Assembly: GCA_964016985.1 (NCBI GenBank)
Contig: OZ024828.1
Location: 84,212,308 to 84,276,307, forward strand
Direction: 5' to 3'
DNA length: 64,000 nt
Source of the DNA: Anodontia alba
Lineage: Eukaryota > Mollusca > Bivalvia > Lucinida > Lucinidae
The translations under genes and the position numbers were made by a program. The notes beneath the pieces are model-generated. The model was given only the letters and a program-made list of their open reading frames with translations. It did not search any database and was not told the DNA's origin. Of this stretch, positions 10,825-22,345 are shown piece by piece; positions within the stretch are counted from its first letter, which is position 1, and each line of letters opens with the position of its first letter.

Positions 10825-11413
10825 AACTTTAACCAGTGGGTTGGGGCTTGACGGATATGTCTTTGGTTTGGCCCGCCGTGGTTCAAGTATTGGTTTTCAT
10901 TTACTCTGGCACACGCAGAATTAGCCATGTGTACTCGTCTTTGTTTATCATAGTGATTAATGTGATTTTTATGTTTTCGCTTTAATGCACTGACTGAGTT
11001 GGGAGCCTCTAAGCGAACCGAATGTTTTATGTATTTCTGTATTAAGAGTAGCATTGGGACCCAGGGTGAAGTTGGTCGGCTGTAAAAGTGCTTTAAACCC
11101 CACATGGTTTATTCTACCGACCGTGCTAAGGCGGTGGTCCCGGTGTTAGTCTTACTCTTTGTTGCTCTTGTGGTTTATTCTACGAGGCGATTTGTTTTAA
11201 GTCTTGCCTTGTGTTATTTTGTTCTTGTGTTTTCAGTCCTTTCAGCATTGCGATTACCTCGCTTCGGGAAGAGAGAGCTAATCTTAGTGCTTTTCATACG
11301 TTTGTTCGATTTGCGCTTGTTTGGTTCTGTATGTTTTCTCTTCCTCTTGGTGTCTGGGAAGGGCTACAGCTTTTGATTGTGGCATTACCTGGACTTTTCA
11401 TTTACCTTTTTTG
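10825..11413 (+). mobile_element. Family R retroelement 3' UTR (longest copy)
   Basis: Follows the RT stop and ends with a sequence related to CCTGGACTTTTCTCTTACC plus a T run. Blocks of it (GGGACCCAGGGTGAA, AAAGTGCTTTAAACCCC, ACGAGGCGATTTG, GATTACCTCGCTT, GGGAAGGGCT) recur in the same order in at least nine other places, always ending at the same 3' point but starting at different points. That is the pattern of 5'-truncated retrotransposition. Open frames inside it are incidental. Confidence 0.8.
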
Positions 11414-11608
11414 AGACAACTGATTCAAAAACATAATTAAAATCAGAACATGAAAAACCGATATCTTGATGTGTGTAGCGTTGAGTAGTGCGTACAGAAA
11501 AGAATGTTTTACGATTTAAAGTCGCAATATCGTAATTTGTAATGACGTCATTATTTTTATATCACACTAGTGAGAGTTCATGTCTGCCTTACTGCCTTTA
11601 ATGGAATA

Positions 11609-11690
11609 CACACACACACACACACACACAAACATACACAAACACATACACACAAACACACACACATACACACACACCCAAACAACGTTA
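11609..11690. repeat. (CA)n microsatellite
   Basis: Interrupted ACACACAC tract with AAACATACACA variants. Confidence 0.95.
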
Positions 11691-11974
11691 GCGCTTATGA
11701 TTATGTACAAGAATTATTTATGGCTTTGAAAATCGTTAATACATGAAACTGGTTAGCCAAAAATAAATCGATATTTTGGTAGGAATCTGACTTTTAAGTT
11801 TTTCTCAGTATATATACATTAGATAATTTTCGTTGGAGCGCGAATCACTAGAACCAAGCGTGAACATCATGTTAAACAATACAGATAATCTAAAGATGAG
11901 TTGTTGTATGTGATCTAAGCAGCACTATGATTCTTGTTCTCTACACTTCTCAGATTGCCTTCTATCATTGTTAT

Positions 11975-12170
11975 ATGAACCGCAACGTGAGAAAACATAC
12001 CTTCTGTGCGACCACTGAAGATGCAAATCAGCCTGCGCATCCACGATGTCTGATCAGAGGCACCGTTGTTCGCCTGAAGAAGCGTAACATTCCTGGTTAT
12101 CTAAAATGCGTTAAGTGATAGCCAAGGATGCACAGGCTGATTTGTCTGTGTTGGGCGCACATATCAAAAT
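11975..12170. repeat. Hairpin-type dispersed repeat (CGCATCC/CTGATC family)
   Basis: Contains AATCAGCCTGCGCATCCACG, ending near GGCTGATTTGTCTGTGTTGG. The words GCGCAGTCTGATC and CAGCCTGC recur at about 32640-32745, 34890-34950 and 46670-46830. These look like diverged copies of a palindromic MITE. Boundaries are approximate. Confidence 0.5.
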
Positions 12171-12222
12171 GTACATTTTTGACACGTTGCGGCTCAAATG
12201 CAGGTGGATAAAACTAATATCA

Positions 12223-12470
12223 GGGCCCAGTTGTTCAAAGCAACGTTAGCTTAATGAGCTCGTTAGTGGTCAAAATGTTAACTATTCCAGTAGGTACAAT
12301 ATCTAATTCACAGGTATTTTTGCTGAAAAAAAACGTGAGTAGTTTTTTGCAAATGCATAAGCTATTCACATTTGTTTTCAGCAAAATATTAGCATATACG
12401 CCATATTCAATGATCAAAGTTTTAACGATCTGTTAACAAACGACATCGTTAGTTTTGAACAACTGGGCCC
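12223..12470. mobile_element. GGGCCCAGTTGTTC-ended MITE, copy 1
   Basis: A 248-bp element with inverted ends GGGCCCAGTTGTTCAAAGC and its complement, and an inner palindrome around GCTGAAAAAAAACGTGAGTA / TTCACATTTGTTTTCAGC. The second copy is at 40164-40406. I see no protein and no clear target duplication. Confidence 0.8.
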
Positions 12471-12479
12471 AAAAAGAAA

Positions 12480-13540
12480 GAATAATTTTGATACAACTCT
12501 TCTAACAAACAAACATTGACAATTAAAATGACAGTTTGTGAAAATTCAGTAAGTTTTTGATCATTTAGAACCACTGTAGCCCTAATTGATAAATAGAACA
12601 AGCTAGCTTGAGACGCTTTTAGCTTCCGTCTGACCTTCAGAGCTGTAAGTTTCGTTTTCCATTGCGGCCCTGTGTGAAGAAATAAATATATCAAATAACA
12701 CAAGATGAGACCACACTGACACAACTATTTAGAAACAATATAAAAACGACAGACTATGATATTTAAATTTACAAGAAAGTTCTTAGAACTTCGTCTATAG
12801 GAGCATGTTTCCTCATAGCATATGATATATAAATGTAAACTCTTAGTGATCCACGTTTTCATTTTTCTTTCAACTATTATAACACAACTTTGTTATCGGA
12901 CTAAGATCGTTATTTAGCAGAAAGCTTGTGGTACTTTACATGAATTATTAAATGTCACGTACAAAATACGATTAATTTCTCATCCTAAGATCTTGATTCA
13001 ATGAGCATATATGTTCCTTTTTTGAGATTTCAATAAAAAGGACAACCAAAAACTACTTATTTAACTTGAACACGGTTTTGAAAAATGCAAAACTGAACGG
13101 ATAATTTATAACAATAAAAAATAATAATTTAATAATGTACATTCACTTTTCTTCCTTACTTTCTTTCTTTCTTATATTACTGTTTGAACCACACGGTTAA
13201 CTAATCAGAAAACATATATCATGTATTGTAAATGCGTTAAATATGCAAATATCTCCATTTAATCATTAAATATAACTGTCATGTGGGATAATTGATCCTT
13301 GTGCAAACTACATGTATGTAGGTAACATTAACAAACCTTTCCTGTATGTGATGTCCATAGTGGGCAGCATCTGTTTCGGATATTGTGTTTTCTAAAAAAG
13401 AGATGTTCTCAGATAGTTCAGATAAGAGGCAAAAGTAATCACTGACAATTAAGGTGCATAACGTCCTTTGCATAATTGCAAATGTTCCAGTTCTTTGTCA
13501 CAACAGACATATTAGGGGGAAAAAGGAAGTATAAGTGGTT
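12480..13540. other. No gene seen
   Basis: AT-rich DNA without recognisable exons, repeats or RNA genes. Short open frames (for example 12449-12724 minus and 13279-13473 minus) have no domain I recognise. Confidence 0.5.
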
Positions 13541-13543
13541 ATA

Positions 13544-14460
13544 TAAAAGCACCGCAAGCATAATACCCCACCACAGCAATTATTTGTTTATGTATTAAAG
13601 TTAGCGTTCCGAAAATGTCTGGAAAGAAAATGACGGAGGGACAGATAACAATCCTAAACTAGATTTTGATAATGTCAACGAACAGATAACAATCCTAAAG
13701 CAGATCTTGATAATATCAATGCATATAGCAAAAGCCTTGATATTTACTCAAGTTATCGTCCGGAAACGAAAATATGGGCGTGTCTCGGGCAGATAACTCC
13801 GTACAAATTTGACGAAATTTGCCCTTTAGCAATTCCAAAACAGATCTCCTTAATGTCAATGCATGTAGCAAGTTTGATTTTAATCTCTTGTTATTTACTC
13901 AAGTTATCGTCCTGAAAATATGGGCGTGTCTCGGGCAGGGAACTCCGTAAAAATTTGACGAAATTTGCCCATTAGCAAATCCAAACCAGATCTCCTTAAT
14001 GTCAATATATATAGCAAGCTTGGTTAAAATCCATTGTTATTTACTCAAGTTATCGTCCGGAAACGAAAATATGGGCGTGTCTCGGGCAGATAACTTCGTA
14101 AAAATTTGACGAAATTTGCCCATTAGCAATCCCAAACCATATCTCCTTAATGCCAGTGCATATAGCGTTTGGTGAAAATCCCTTGTTATTTACTCAAGTT
14201 ATCGTCCGGAAATGAAAATATGGGCGTGTCTCGGGCAGATAACCCCGTAAAAAGTTGAAGAAATTTGCCCATTAGCAATCCCAAACCAGATATCCAATAT
14301 CAATGCCCATACCAAGTTTGGTGAAAATACATTGATGTTTACTCAAGTTATCATCCGGAAATGAAAAACAGACGGACGGACGTATGACGGACGGACGGAC
14401 ATACACACGAACGTCCAAAGTGAAACCATAATACCCCGCCACTATTGTGTGGTGGGGTAT
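13544..14460 (+). mobile_element. Array-bearing element 2 (~148-bp units, ACGG tail, terminal hairpin)
   Basis: The 5' end carries AAAAGCACCGCAAGC and ATACCCCACCACA (13563-13575). About four tandem ~148-bp units follow, each with TTACTCAAGTTATCGTCC, ATATGGGCGTGTCTCGGGCA and GAAATTTGCCCATTAGCAAT. An ACGG-type tract is at about 14370-14400. It ends in a hairpin (14431-14460) made of ATACCCCGCCAC and GTGTGGTGGGGTAT. A shorter relative at 17951-18595 shares both ends and the unit. Confidence 0.85.
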
Positions 14461-14469
14461 AATATGCCC

Positions 14470-15044
14470 ATCAAAAATAAGAAAGAATAAAGCAAGGTAC
14501 TAAAATCCTTTAGTCATTACAGCGTAACTGTATTCAATATAATGGAAATATGTACATTGATTTTAACATGCTTTAAAATGATAATGGCATTAAAACATTA
14601 TTTAATTTAGATGTAATGGATTTCCCGGTATTGTTCTGTGACATATACTATTAAGCTAGCCCGGCAATCAGTGAATCACTGGCATATTTGTTTATACATT
14701 ATTTTGGGAATTACTGCTTTGTTAGTACATTAAAAACACTTTTTCGAGATCTGTTTATAAAACATATGTATGCATAATATCCATGCTATATTCTAATGAA
14801 TGAAATTAACGGATTTGGATTGCTTTCAAAAGATGTAATCTATATTAATGATTTAATCTAAAGTCCGTATTTCTGATTGTGTTAGAATATCAAAACGTTA
14901 TATGGGTATTTTTACTATAGAAGTGCCTAATCATCTTCTGTAAAATTCAGACCATTCTTTGTAAAAGGTATCAAATAAACACATGTAAATGCGAAAAGTT
15001 AATAAAAACCGAAAGTAGTCAGCTACAAATGCGGAAAGTTATGG
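14470..15044. other. No gene seen
   Basis: AT-rich sequence between array element 2 and MITE copy 4. No exon, repeat or RNA gene was recognised. Confidence 0.5.
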
Positions 15045-15063
15045 CATTGTCTGTGTGCAGTCA

Positions 15064-15314
15064 TATTGAAAATTTTACAACCAAAAAAGGAAAATTTTCA
15101 GATAAAAATTTTGATATTTTTCACAGTTTTGCTCAAAACATAAATTGTGGGTACTCGTTAGAACCGCCTCGATGAGGCGGTTCTAACGAGTACCCACAAT
15201 CTATGTTTTTTAGCAGAAATAAGAAAAATAATGTATACCCCTGTAAACCCCAGTTTTACTATATAAAAGTGGGGTTTAAGGGGGTCGAAATTATATAGGT
15301 ATGTTTTCGTGATG
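15064..15314. mobile_element. Hairpin MITE family A, copy 4 (left end lost)
   Basis: The palindrome is at about 15140-15205 and the intact right end finishes TTTTCGTGATG at 15314. The left ~20 bp are missing. Instead CATTGTCTGTGTGCAGTCATA (15045-15065) abuts it and nearly the same 21-mer recurs at 15320-15340, just beyond the right end. It lies downstream of the last exon of the receptor gene. Confidence 0.85.
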
Positions 15315-15655
15315 TACGACATTATCTGTGTGCAGTCATATGTTAGCTGTGCATACCAAGCATGAGCTACAAACATGCGCAGACTATATTGGACCAACGA
15401 AGTTTCGACGCTAATGAGAATTGATGCACTTTGAGAGAATAACTATGTCAAAATTGTTTTGCGTTCTATCTAAAACTGGTTTACCTACAACAAAAGAAAA
15501 TTGCTCCGCATGAGAGCCAATTTTTTGACCCCGCAAACAAAAGAGAAAGCAGACAAGTAAATACCATGTAAAATCTACTACGAGTAACAGGTCCCCTTTA
15601 GTCTTTCAAGAGCTAACAATAACTTAGACTAATGACTTGGCTGGTTGTGTTGTGG

Positions 15656-15661
15656 TTTAAT
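15656..15661 (-). terminator. Possible poly(A) signal of the receptor gene
   Basis: ATTAAA on the minus strand lies ~130 bp past the stop codon at 15791. It is a common variant signal. A one-hexamer match in AT-rich DNA is weak evidence. Confidence 0.25.
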
Positions 15662-15790
15662 GACACTTTAATCATTGTGGCTCATTTTGCGTTGCGTCCT
15701 TGAGAAAATGAGAAAAAAGTAATAGAAAATATAGAAAACGAGAGGAAGAAGAGACAACAAGAAACAAGTTTAGTCAAGAAGCAGCTCAAA

Positions 15791-15942
15791 TCAGTTTAGC
15801 TCACCCATGGCCGGCTGTAGAAATTCCTCATATCTGCTTCCCTTATTTGCACAGGCCTTTGGACAAATGACATGTGACACAGCTAATACCAAAATAATAA
15901 CTCCCATGGGCACAGCAACAAACACAAGTAAAGTTGTATCAG
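15791..15942 (-). CDS. Receptor exon 7: transmembrane helix, cytoplasmic tail, stop
   Basis: After a strong acceptor (pyrimidine-rich, ATCATTTCAG) the exon starts in phase 1 and encodes 49 residues and TGA (15793-15791). A hydrophobic stretch (LLVFVAVPMGVIILVLAV) is followed by HVICPKACANKGSRYEEF, so the membrane helix is followed by two cysteines and basic residues, fitting type I topology with cytoplasmic C-terminus. The tail has a YEEF tyrosine motif. The frame also stays open upstream to about 16038, where a weaker acceptor in the same phase would add ~32 basic juxtamembrane residues. I prefer the stronger site. Confidence 0.75.
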
Positions 15943-16084
15943 CTGAAATGATAAAGCAAGATGAATCAACCCATTTATGCCGAACTGACTCTTCAACCTT
16001 GACTCTTCGAACTGGTCCACATCCAATATAAGAGGTGTCTGACTAGTGTTTATTATAATCATGTTTTATAGAAATTTCTGTATT

Positions 16085-16195
16085 TAATGCAAACAATGTA
16101 GACTCGGATCAGATGCCGCGTTCTGCGGCATCTGATCTGGGTCTACCTTGTTTGCTGATGTCCCTTTTATGGGACGCTAGGCGTAAATGGGTTAA
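16085..16195. repeat. Hairpin repeat family F (GATCAGATGCCGC palindrome)
   Basis: GGATCAGATGCCGCGTTCTG and GCGGCATCTGATCTGGGTCT form a hairpin flanked by AACAATGTAGAC / GTCTACCTTGTTTGC, with GTAAATGGGTTA nearby. Relatives are at 22278, 26915, 34672, 39545 and 40925. Confidence 0.7.
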
Positions 16196-16199
16196 TTAT

Positions 16200-16880
16200 G
16201 CGATTTAAGACATTTGTTTATATACAACATTTTCAACGAATAGAAACACCAAAATCATTTTTGCGTCTAAATATTATAGCAGAACCCAGTTTAATGTTGT
16301 GCATGTGCGCACGTGTGTATTCCTCAAAGGTTTCAAGACTTTTACAAAGAGATTAAGAAATTCGACAATGCTAATACGTGAGGTAAATGAAGCCATTTGA
16401 TTTCAAAATAGATGTCACGATTAAAAGTTCATGTAGTCTTCTGAATGACTGTTCTTCCTATTTCAGGCGCTGTCCTATCTCAATTTTATCAGTTTTTATG
16501 ATTATGGATGGGGTCATTACTGGTAAGATTTGTAACTGGTCATTACTGGTAAGATTTGTTTCCATGAATACCTTGTTTCCTTTAATTTTTACTAATAATT
16601 AGTTTTGCACAAATGTAATATATAACCAATTATATATTCATTAAGAAATTGCGATATACGTCGAAAAACATACAAAAATTCACATGAGTAATTTACAACC
16701 CAGAGACCAAATCTCGGCAGCCTCCTTTAAAACATGAAACGTATAAATGACGTTGCTCAGGAAAGCGCGCAATCACGCGCCACAGCCTTCCTGGGGCACC
16801 AAAAGAAAAGCGATGAGGAACCATCAATGACAAAACAAAGCATCATTGCACTTAATAAATAAAAGCCCATTGCGGGCAAG
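16200..16880. other. No gene seen
   Basis: AT-rich intronic sequence of the receptor gene (intron 6). A 26-bp tandem duplication (CATTACTGGTAAGATTTGT twice) lies at about 16513-16560. Nothing else was recognised. Confidence 0.5.
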
Positions 16881-16881
16881 C

Positions 16882-19019
16882 GTCCCCCGACGGTTGTCAG
16901 TAAAGGGTTGTGACTTTTAAATCCGTATGATAGGAGGACAACCCAAAACCACATACACATCTTCAGAGCATGTAGAACAAATATGCATAGTTTCAAAACA
17001 ATTCTAGGAAGAGTTGCGCCCAAAAGATATCTATTGCTATACTAATTAGACATGGAAAAAAAGTGGAAAAAGTTGATAAAAAATAATGGAAGGAAAACCC
17101 CACACACGCACATCTTCAGATCATGTAGAACAAGTGTGCATAGTTCAAAAATGATGGGTGGAAAACTGTAGGATGAGCTGCACCCACAAGGTATCTATTG
17201 TGATATAATCGGACCTGAAAAACGTCGAAAAAATGGGAAAAAAAGTTGATAAAAAATGATGGAAGGATAACCCCAAAAGCACATGCACATCTTCAGATCA
17301 TGACAAAAACACCCGCGAAGTTTCAAAACGTTTGGTATAAAACTGTAAGTGGAGTTGTGCCCACAAACTACCCACATCATTGTGTCACAACTAAAAAACT
17401 CTAAGTTGATAAAAGCAAAAAGATGAAAAAAAGATAATGGCATGACAACCCCAAAACCACATGCACATCTTCAGACCATGTAGAATAAGTATGCATAGAT
17501 TCTAGATGATCAGTGGAAAAATCTTGGAGGAGTTTTGCCCACAAGATATCTATTCTAATACTAATTGGACCTGGAAACGACTAAGTCAAAAAAGTGGAAA
17601 AGGTTGATAAATGTAACAGAAGGATAACCCCAAAACCACATGCACATCTTCAGACTATGTAGAACAAGTATGAATATTTTCAAAATGATCTGTGAAAAAC
17701 TTTAGTAGGAGTTGCACCCACAAGGTATTTATTCTAATACTAAGCAAACATGGAAAAATACTAAGTAAAAATAGTAGAAAAAAAATGATAAAAAATAAAG
17801 GGCGATAATCCCAAAACCACATGCACATCTACAGATGATTTAGAATAAACGCATAGTTTAAAAATGATCGGTGGAAAAATCTGGGAGGAGTTGCACCCAC
17901 AAGATATCTATTCTAATAGAAATCGAAGCTGGAAAAAAACTAAGTCGAGTAAAAGCACTGCAAGCAAAATACCCCGCCATAGCCATTTTTTGTTTATGTA
18001 TGAAAGTTAGCGTTGCGAAAATGTCTGGAAAGAAAATGACGGAGGGACAGATAACAATCCTAAACCAGATCTTGATAATATCAATGGACAGATAACAATC
18101 CTAAACCAGATCTTGATAACATCAATGCATATAGCTAGTTTAGTTAAAATGCCTTGTTATTTACTCAAGTTATCATCCAGAAACGAAAATATGGGCGTGT
18201 CTCGGACAGAAAACTCCGTAAAAATTTGACAAAATTCTCCCATTAGCAATTTCAAACCAGATCTCCTTAATGTCAATATATATAGCAAGTTTGGTTAAAA
18301 TCCCTTGTTAGTTACTAAAGTTATCGTCCGGAAACGAAAATATGGGCGTGTCTCGGGCAGATAACCCAGTAAAAATTTGACGAAATTTGCCCATTAGCAA
18401 TCCCAAAACAGATCTCCACAATATCAATGCATATACCAAGTTTGGTGAAAATCCATTGATGTTCACTCAAGTTATCATCCGGAAACGAAAACCGGACGGA
18501 CGGACGTACGACGGACCGACGTACAGACGGACAGACACACGGACGTCCAACGTTAAACCATAATACCCCGCCACTATTGTGTGGCGGGGAATAAAAAGTA
18601 AAAAAAGTTGATAAAAAAAATGGAAGGATATCCCCAAAACCACATGCACATCTACAGACCATGTAGAACAAGTATGCATAGTTTCAAAATGATCGGTGGA
18701 AAACTCTAGGAGGAGTTGCGCCCACAAAGTATCTATTCTAATAGTGATCTGACCTGAAAAAAAAACTACGTCGAAAAAGTAGAAAAAGTTGATAAAAAAT
18801 AAAGGGAGGATAACCACAAAAACAGATGCGTATCTTCAGAACATGATAAAAAAAAAAACACTTGCAAAAATTCAAAAAGATCGGTAAAAAATGTAAGAGG
18901 AGTTGCGTCCACAAGCTACCCATCTCATTGTGTCTATGGACAGATGGACGGACAGACGGAACGGAAGGACGGATGGACGAGCCCATTTTAATAGTCCCCT
19001 TCGACTAATGTCGGGGGAC
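16882..19019 (+). mobile_element. Array-bearing element 3 (~178-bp units), split by element 4
   Basis: Left boundary GTCCCCCGAC (16882-16891). The right end is a hairpin GTCCCCTTCGAC...GTCGGGGGAC (18994-19019), so the boundaries are inverted copies. Inside are about eight diverged ~178-bp units (CCACATGCACATCTTCAGA, GGAGGAGTTGCGCCCACAA) and an ACGG-type tract (about 18935-18980). Units resemble those of element 1, so the two are related. Element 4 (17951-18595) is inserted after the sixth unit. It lies in intron 6. Confidence 0.8.
17951..18595 (+). mobile_element. Array-bearing element 4, nested in element 3
   Basis: A shorter relative of element 2 with the same 5' sequence (AAAAGCACTGCAAGC, ATACCCCGCCAT at 17969-17980), two and a half ~148-bp units, an ACGG-type tract at about 18490-18545 and a hairpin at 18563-18592. 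Units of element 3 continue on both sides, so this insertion is younger than that array. Confidence 0.85.
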
Positions 19020-19399
19020 ATTGAAGCAGTTCAGGTCATGTCATAATTACAGATCGCAGTTAATCTCCCAAACGGAATGGATGAGCGAAAAAAATCTAAA
19101 ACATCTGTAGCCATAACATATAACCAAACGACTGGTCAAGCAATCCACTACCTCGTCCCGAAGTAAGATGATCAAAAAGCTAGAAAAGACAGAACAACGC
19201 AATGCACCAAATAGGAACAAAAATAACTCCACAGCGACAGTCCACGAATCAATACGAAGAACAAACCATGTCAGAATCACTTCCTTAAAACGGTCACTGT
19301 TTTAAAAGAAACACCAGAGAATTACAGGATCCTAATCTTAATCCCTGGTTCTAGCATTGTTCGAATAGCGTAGAAATGATCGGTTAGCGCATGCAGAAA

Positions 19400-19607
<208 letters not shown>

Positions 19608-19609
19608 GA

Positions 19610-20380
19610 TCGTAAAAAATAATCCTTATGGAAAAGAGCACGCTTTCCATTACAAGCCTAGCTAACAGCAGGGTCATTTCAAGTAAATGCCTATTCAATT
19701 AAGTTATTTAATGCATTTATCTCTAATTCAATCATAAGTTGATACAGAGTGCAGAAATCATATGAAGGCAAAAGGAAGTTTGAAACAGTTTAATTTTCAA
19801 TTTACCAAGAACCTCACCAGAGATTTTACTGGACAAGAAAGAAGTTTTACCTTTCCTTTTGGTACATTTTGCACGACACTGTATTACTTGAATGTAAATA
19901 CCCTTCTTTGATTATATATATATAAGATATTGTCATCCTAAGCTGTACAAGAAATATGGCCAATCCCTCCGCCGATGGATACTTTTCGCATGAAATTGGC
20001 AAGAAAGCGCAAAGTGAAATTACAAAGGCAATTCCCAGTTGAGAACAAATCTGCATTACTAATGTGTGGCAATTCTGTATGTATGCAAGAAGATTTTAAT
20101 CCCAAACATAAACAGTTACATTATTCTTGTTGGATATGTTTGTTTATTTTGTAATTTTAAGCAAACCGGGATGGGGGTGTGGCTGGGGGGATGGACGTAT
20201 GCTCCGGACAAAAGTATAATAACAGACAAATGAAGGCCATGCCCTTGGACGGGTGATGGGGATGGAGAGAAGGACTGAACAATGCGTTTCCTTTCATTGC
20301 CCTCTGTTAGTGCATAATTTGATCTTACTATCTTGAATAGATCTTGATTCATATAATATACTGAAAATGTAAACGGGGAA
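19610..20380. other. No confirmed gene; one signal-peptide-like ORF
   Basis: Intronic DNA. On the minus strand an ATG at 20056 opens MQICSQLGIAFVISLCAFLP, which looks like a signal peptide, but there is no convincing donor or partner exon. See findings. Confidence 0.4.
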
Positions 20381-20384
20381 TAAC

Positions 20385-20732
20385 AGTAAATGAGGCAAGA
20401 AAGAGTTATGGTCTTTAGACACTGCACTTCCACTAAATGTCCTCTATCTTTTTATGCTATGAATTAATTCCTATTAAAACTTCCGGAGTTATGCCCCGAA
20501 TTAGAAAATTTATTAAAGGAAAATAATTCAATAAGTAAACAAAATAAAGTTATGGCTTGTGTATACTTCACTTCCTCTTAACGTCCTGTATCATTTTAGG
20601 AAGTTTCAACAAAATCCCTTGAATACTTTTGGAGTTATGCTCCGGACAAAAGTGTGACGGACAGACGCATGGATGGACGGACGGACGGATACCATTACCA
20701 TATCCCCTTTGCCTTCAGCGAGGGGTAATAAA
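20385..20732 (+). mobile_element. Array-bearing element 5 (5' end missing)
   Basis: Two diverged ~140-bp units (AAAGAGTTATGG / AAAGTTATGGC, then CACTTCC, GTCCT and GGAGTTATGC), a GGACGGACGGACGG tract at 20675-20690 and a terminal hairpin TACCATATCCCC...GAGGGGTAATA (about 20695-20730). No matching left boundary was found, so it is probably 5'-truncated. TATGCTCCGGACAAAAGT also occurs at about 20199, hinting at a further unit. Confidence 0.65.
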
Positions 20733-20929
20733 CCAAACAAATTTGGAGACGTTCCTTTAATCGATTTAGAAGTTATGGACTGGATACAAATTATCCGATG
20801 AACGAGAGGTAAATCGTAACGACCGTTACCACTTCGTGGCAGGGAAAATACAGCTTGAGTGTACGTTTTATGTCTGAATCGGGTGTTGCCCATAGCTATT
20901 TCAGTAAAGCTATTATTTCACAATCATAC

Positions 20930-21112
20930 CCTTTTGACAGTAATATGACCCCTTTGTATTCTGGCAACTGGTATCTTCTGGGCAGTAATAAATATCCGGG
21001 TCTTTACACTCGTCGATATCTTCGTCACACAATCTTCCCTGCCAACCCGAGATGCAGGTGCATTCATTCGTAACTTGGTTGCAGGACTTCATATGCAAAC
21101 ACAAGGGGCAGC
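20930..21112 (-). CDS. Receptor exon 6: EGF-like and calcium-binding EGF-like
   Basis: A 183-bp exon, phase 1 at both ends, between an acceptor (CATCTGTTATAG) and donor GTATGA. It encodes CPLCLHMKSCNQVTNECTCI then SGWQGRLC, an EGF module, followed by DIDECKDPDIYYCPEDTSCQ with NTKGSYYCQK. DIDEC and the later N/Y residues are the calcium-binding EGF signature. The last two cysteines of the second module are not in this exon, so it is either incomplete or finished by an exon I did not find. EGF exons flanked by phase 1 introns are typical of shuffled extracellular proteins. Confidence 0.88.
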
Positions 21113-21796
21113 CTATAACAGATGAAAATTCCATTAGGTGATAGAATTAATCTAAACATGTCAAAAGTGTTTGATTACCTTTGTCGAGTTCTTAGAGTGC
21201 TGGAATATCTAAGCGAGTGCAAATTATCCATTAAGCCATCAACTTTTTTCTTCATTTTAAAGTTGACCATTATATGTGTCTTGCTTTTTAGGAGTAATTC
21301 GATGATAACTCTTACGTAGACCGAAAACATTATGGTAATTTAAAACTGCGACAGAATTTAGTGGAATGTCTAGCACAAGCATGAATATAGTTTAAGCATC
21401 CACCCACTCCCCTGCTAGTTTTTTTTTTCTGCTGACCGCTCCAATGCGGTTCCTCTGTTGCAATTATTCTTTCTATGTTTATTAATGCAAATGTACAGTT
21501 TTTTTGTGTGTTGTTATTACTTGTTAGACATTTCTTCTTCTGCTCCTCCGGAAGGATGTTCTTAAAGAGCATCCTATACTGGGTTTCCTCATTTATATTT
21601 GTTTCATTCGCAACAAAAAGTTTTACACACAGATATGATTTTGAGATGTTGTTAAAACAGAACTCTTTACAGTATCATTTACTGTTTTTTTATTGATTCA
21701 CGAAAGCATACATACTAATTCATAAGAACAGTTAAGACAAACGGGATGACTTCACCTTTCCAATATGAAATTTCTGTTTCTAAGGAGTAATACGCT

Positions 21797-22120
21797 TTCA
21801 GCACCAGCATACTGTGTTTATGTTTCACAGTAAATCCGTTATGCTAGACCATGCTCCGAGTATCAGGACTTAATCGAACGACGAAGATTGCTTACTACTA
21901 CACAGAGACATCAACGAACTAAACTGGTGTCAACACTTAAAAAGTTCTGTGTTTCATGCCCTTGTCAATTCCTATAATGTTGCTGTTTCCAGACTTATGC
22001 CCGATTTGTTTGCCACAGCCAAGCCATACACAGACTTTCTAAACCCCGTACATTACTATTCCCATATTTTCCTAAATCTCTGTTCAGGCTGATAGGCACG
22101 GTGGGCGAAGCATGTAATTT
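21797..22120 (+). pseudogene. Reverse-transcriptase C-terminal fragment, family B
   Basis: Decayed plus-strand fragment reading SAPAYCVYVSQ, then IRYARPCSEYQDLIERRRLL and TKLVSTLKKF, broken by stops and a frameshift. It ends in the shared 3' sequence AGGCTGATAGGCACGGTGGGCGAAGCATG. It matches the minus-strand fragments at 53.7-54.2 and 55.0-55.3 kb. It lies in intron 5 of the receptor gene, antisense. Confidence 0.7.
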
Positions 22121-22277
22121 TATTTTCAAGAGCGCCTGATGATATTCCATTTATTTAGGGTCCATGTTTGTCTGAACATTCCTAATTTTGTCTTTGTGTA
22201 TATTGACTGCATGATTTTCCGAAATACGATTTTGGTATGTTAACTTTAGACTCATTTCAGTCTGAAGACCCAAAAGG

Positions 22278-22345
22278 GGTAATTGGTACACAGTGCAAAC
22301 ACAGATATGCGGCGTCTGATCTGTGTATCTACTTTTTGGTTTTCG
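22278..22345. repeat. Hairpin repeat family F, diverged copy
   Basis: GTGCAAACACAGATATGCGG and CGTCTGATCTGTG retain half of the family F palindrome. The other arm is eroded. Confidence 0.5.
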
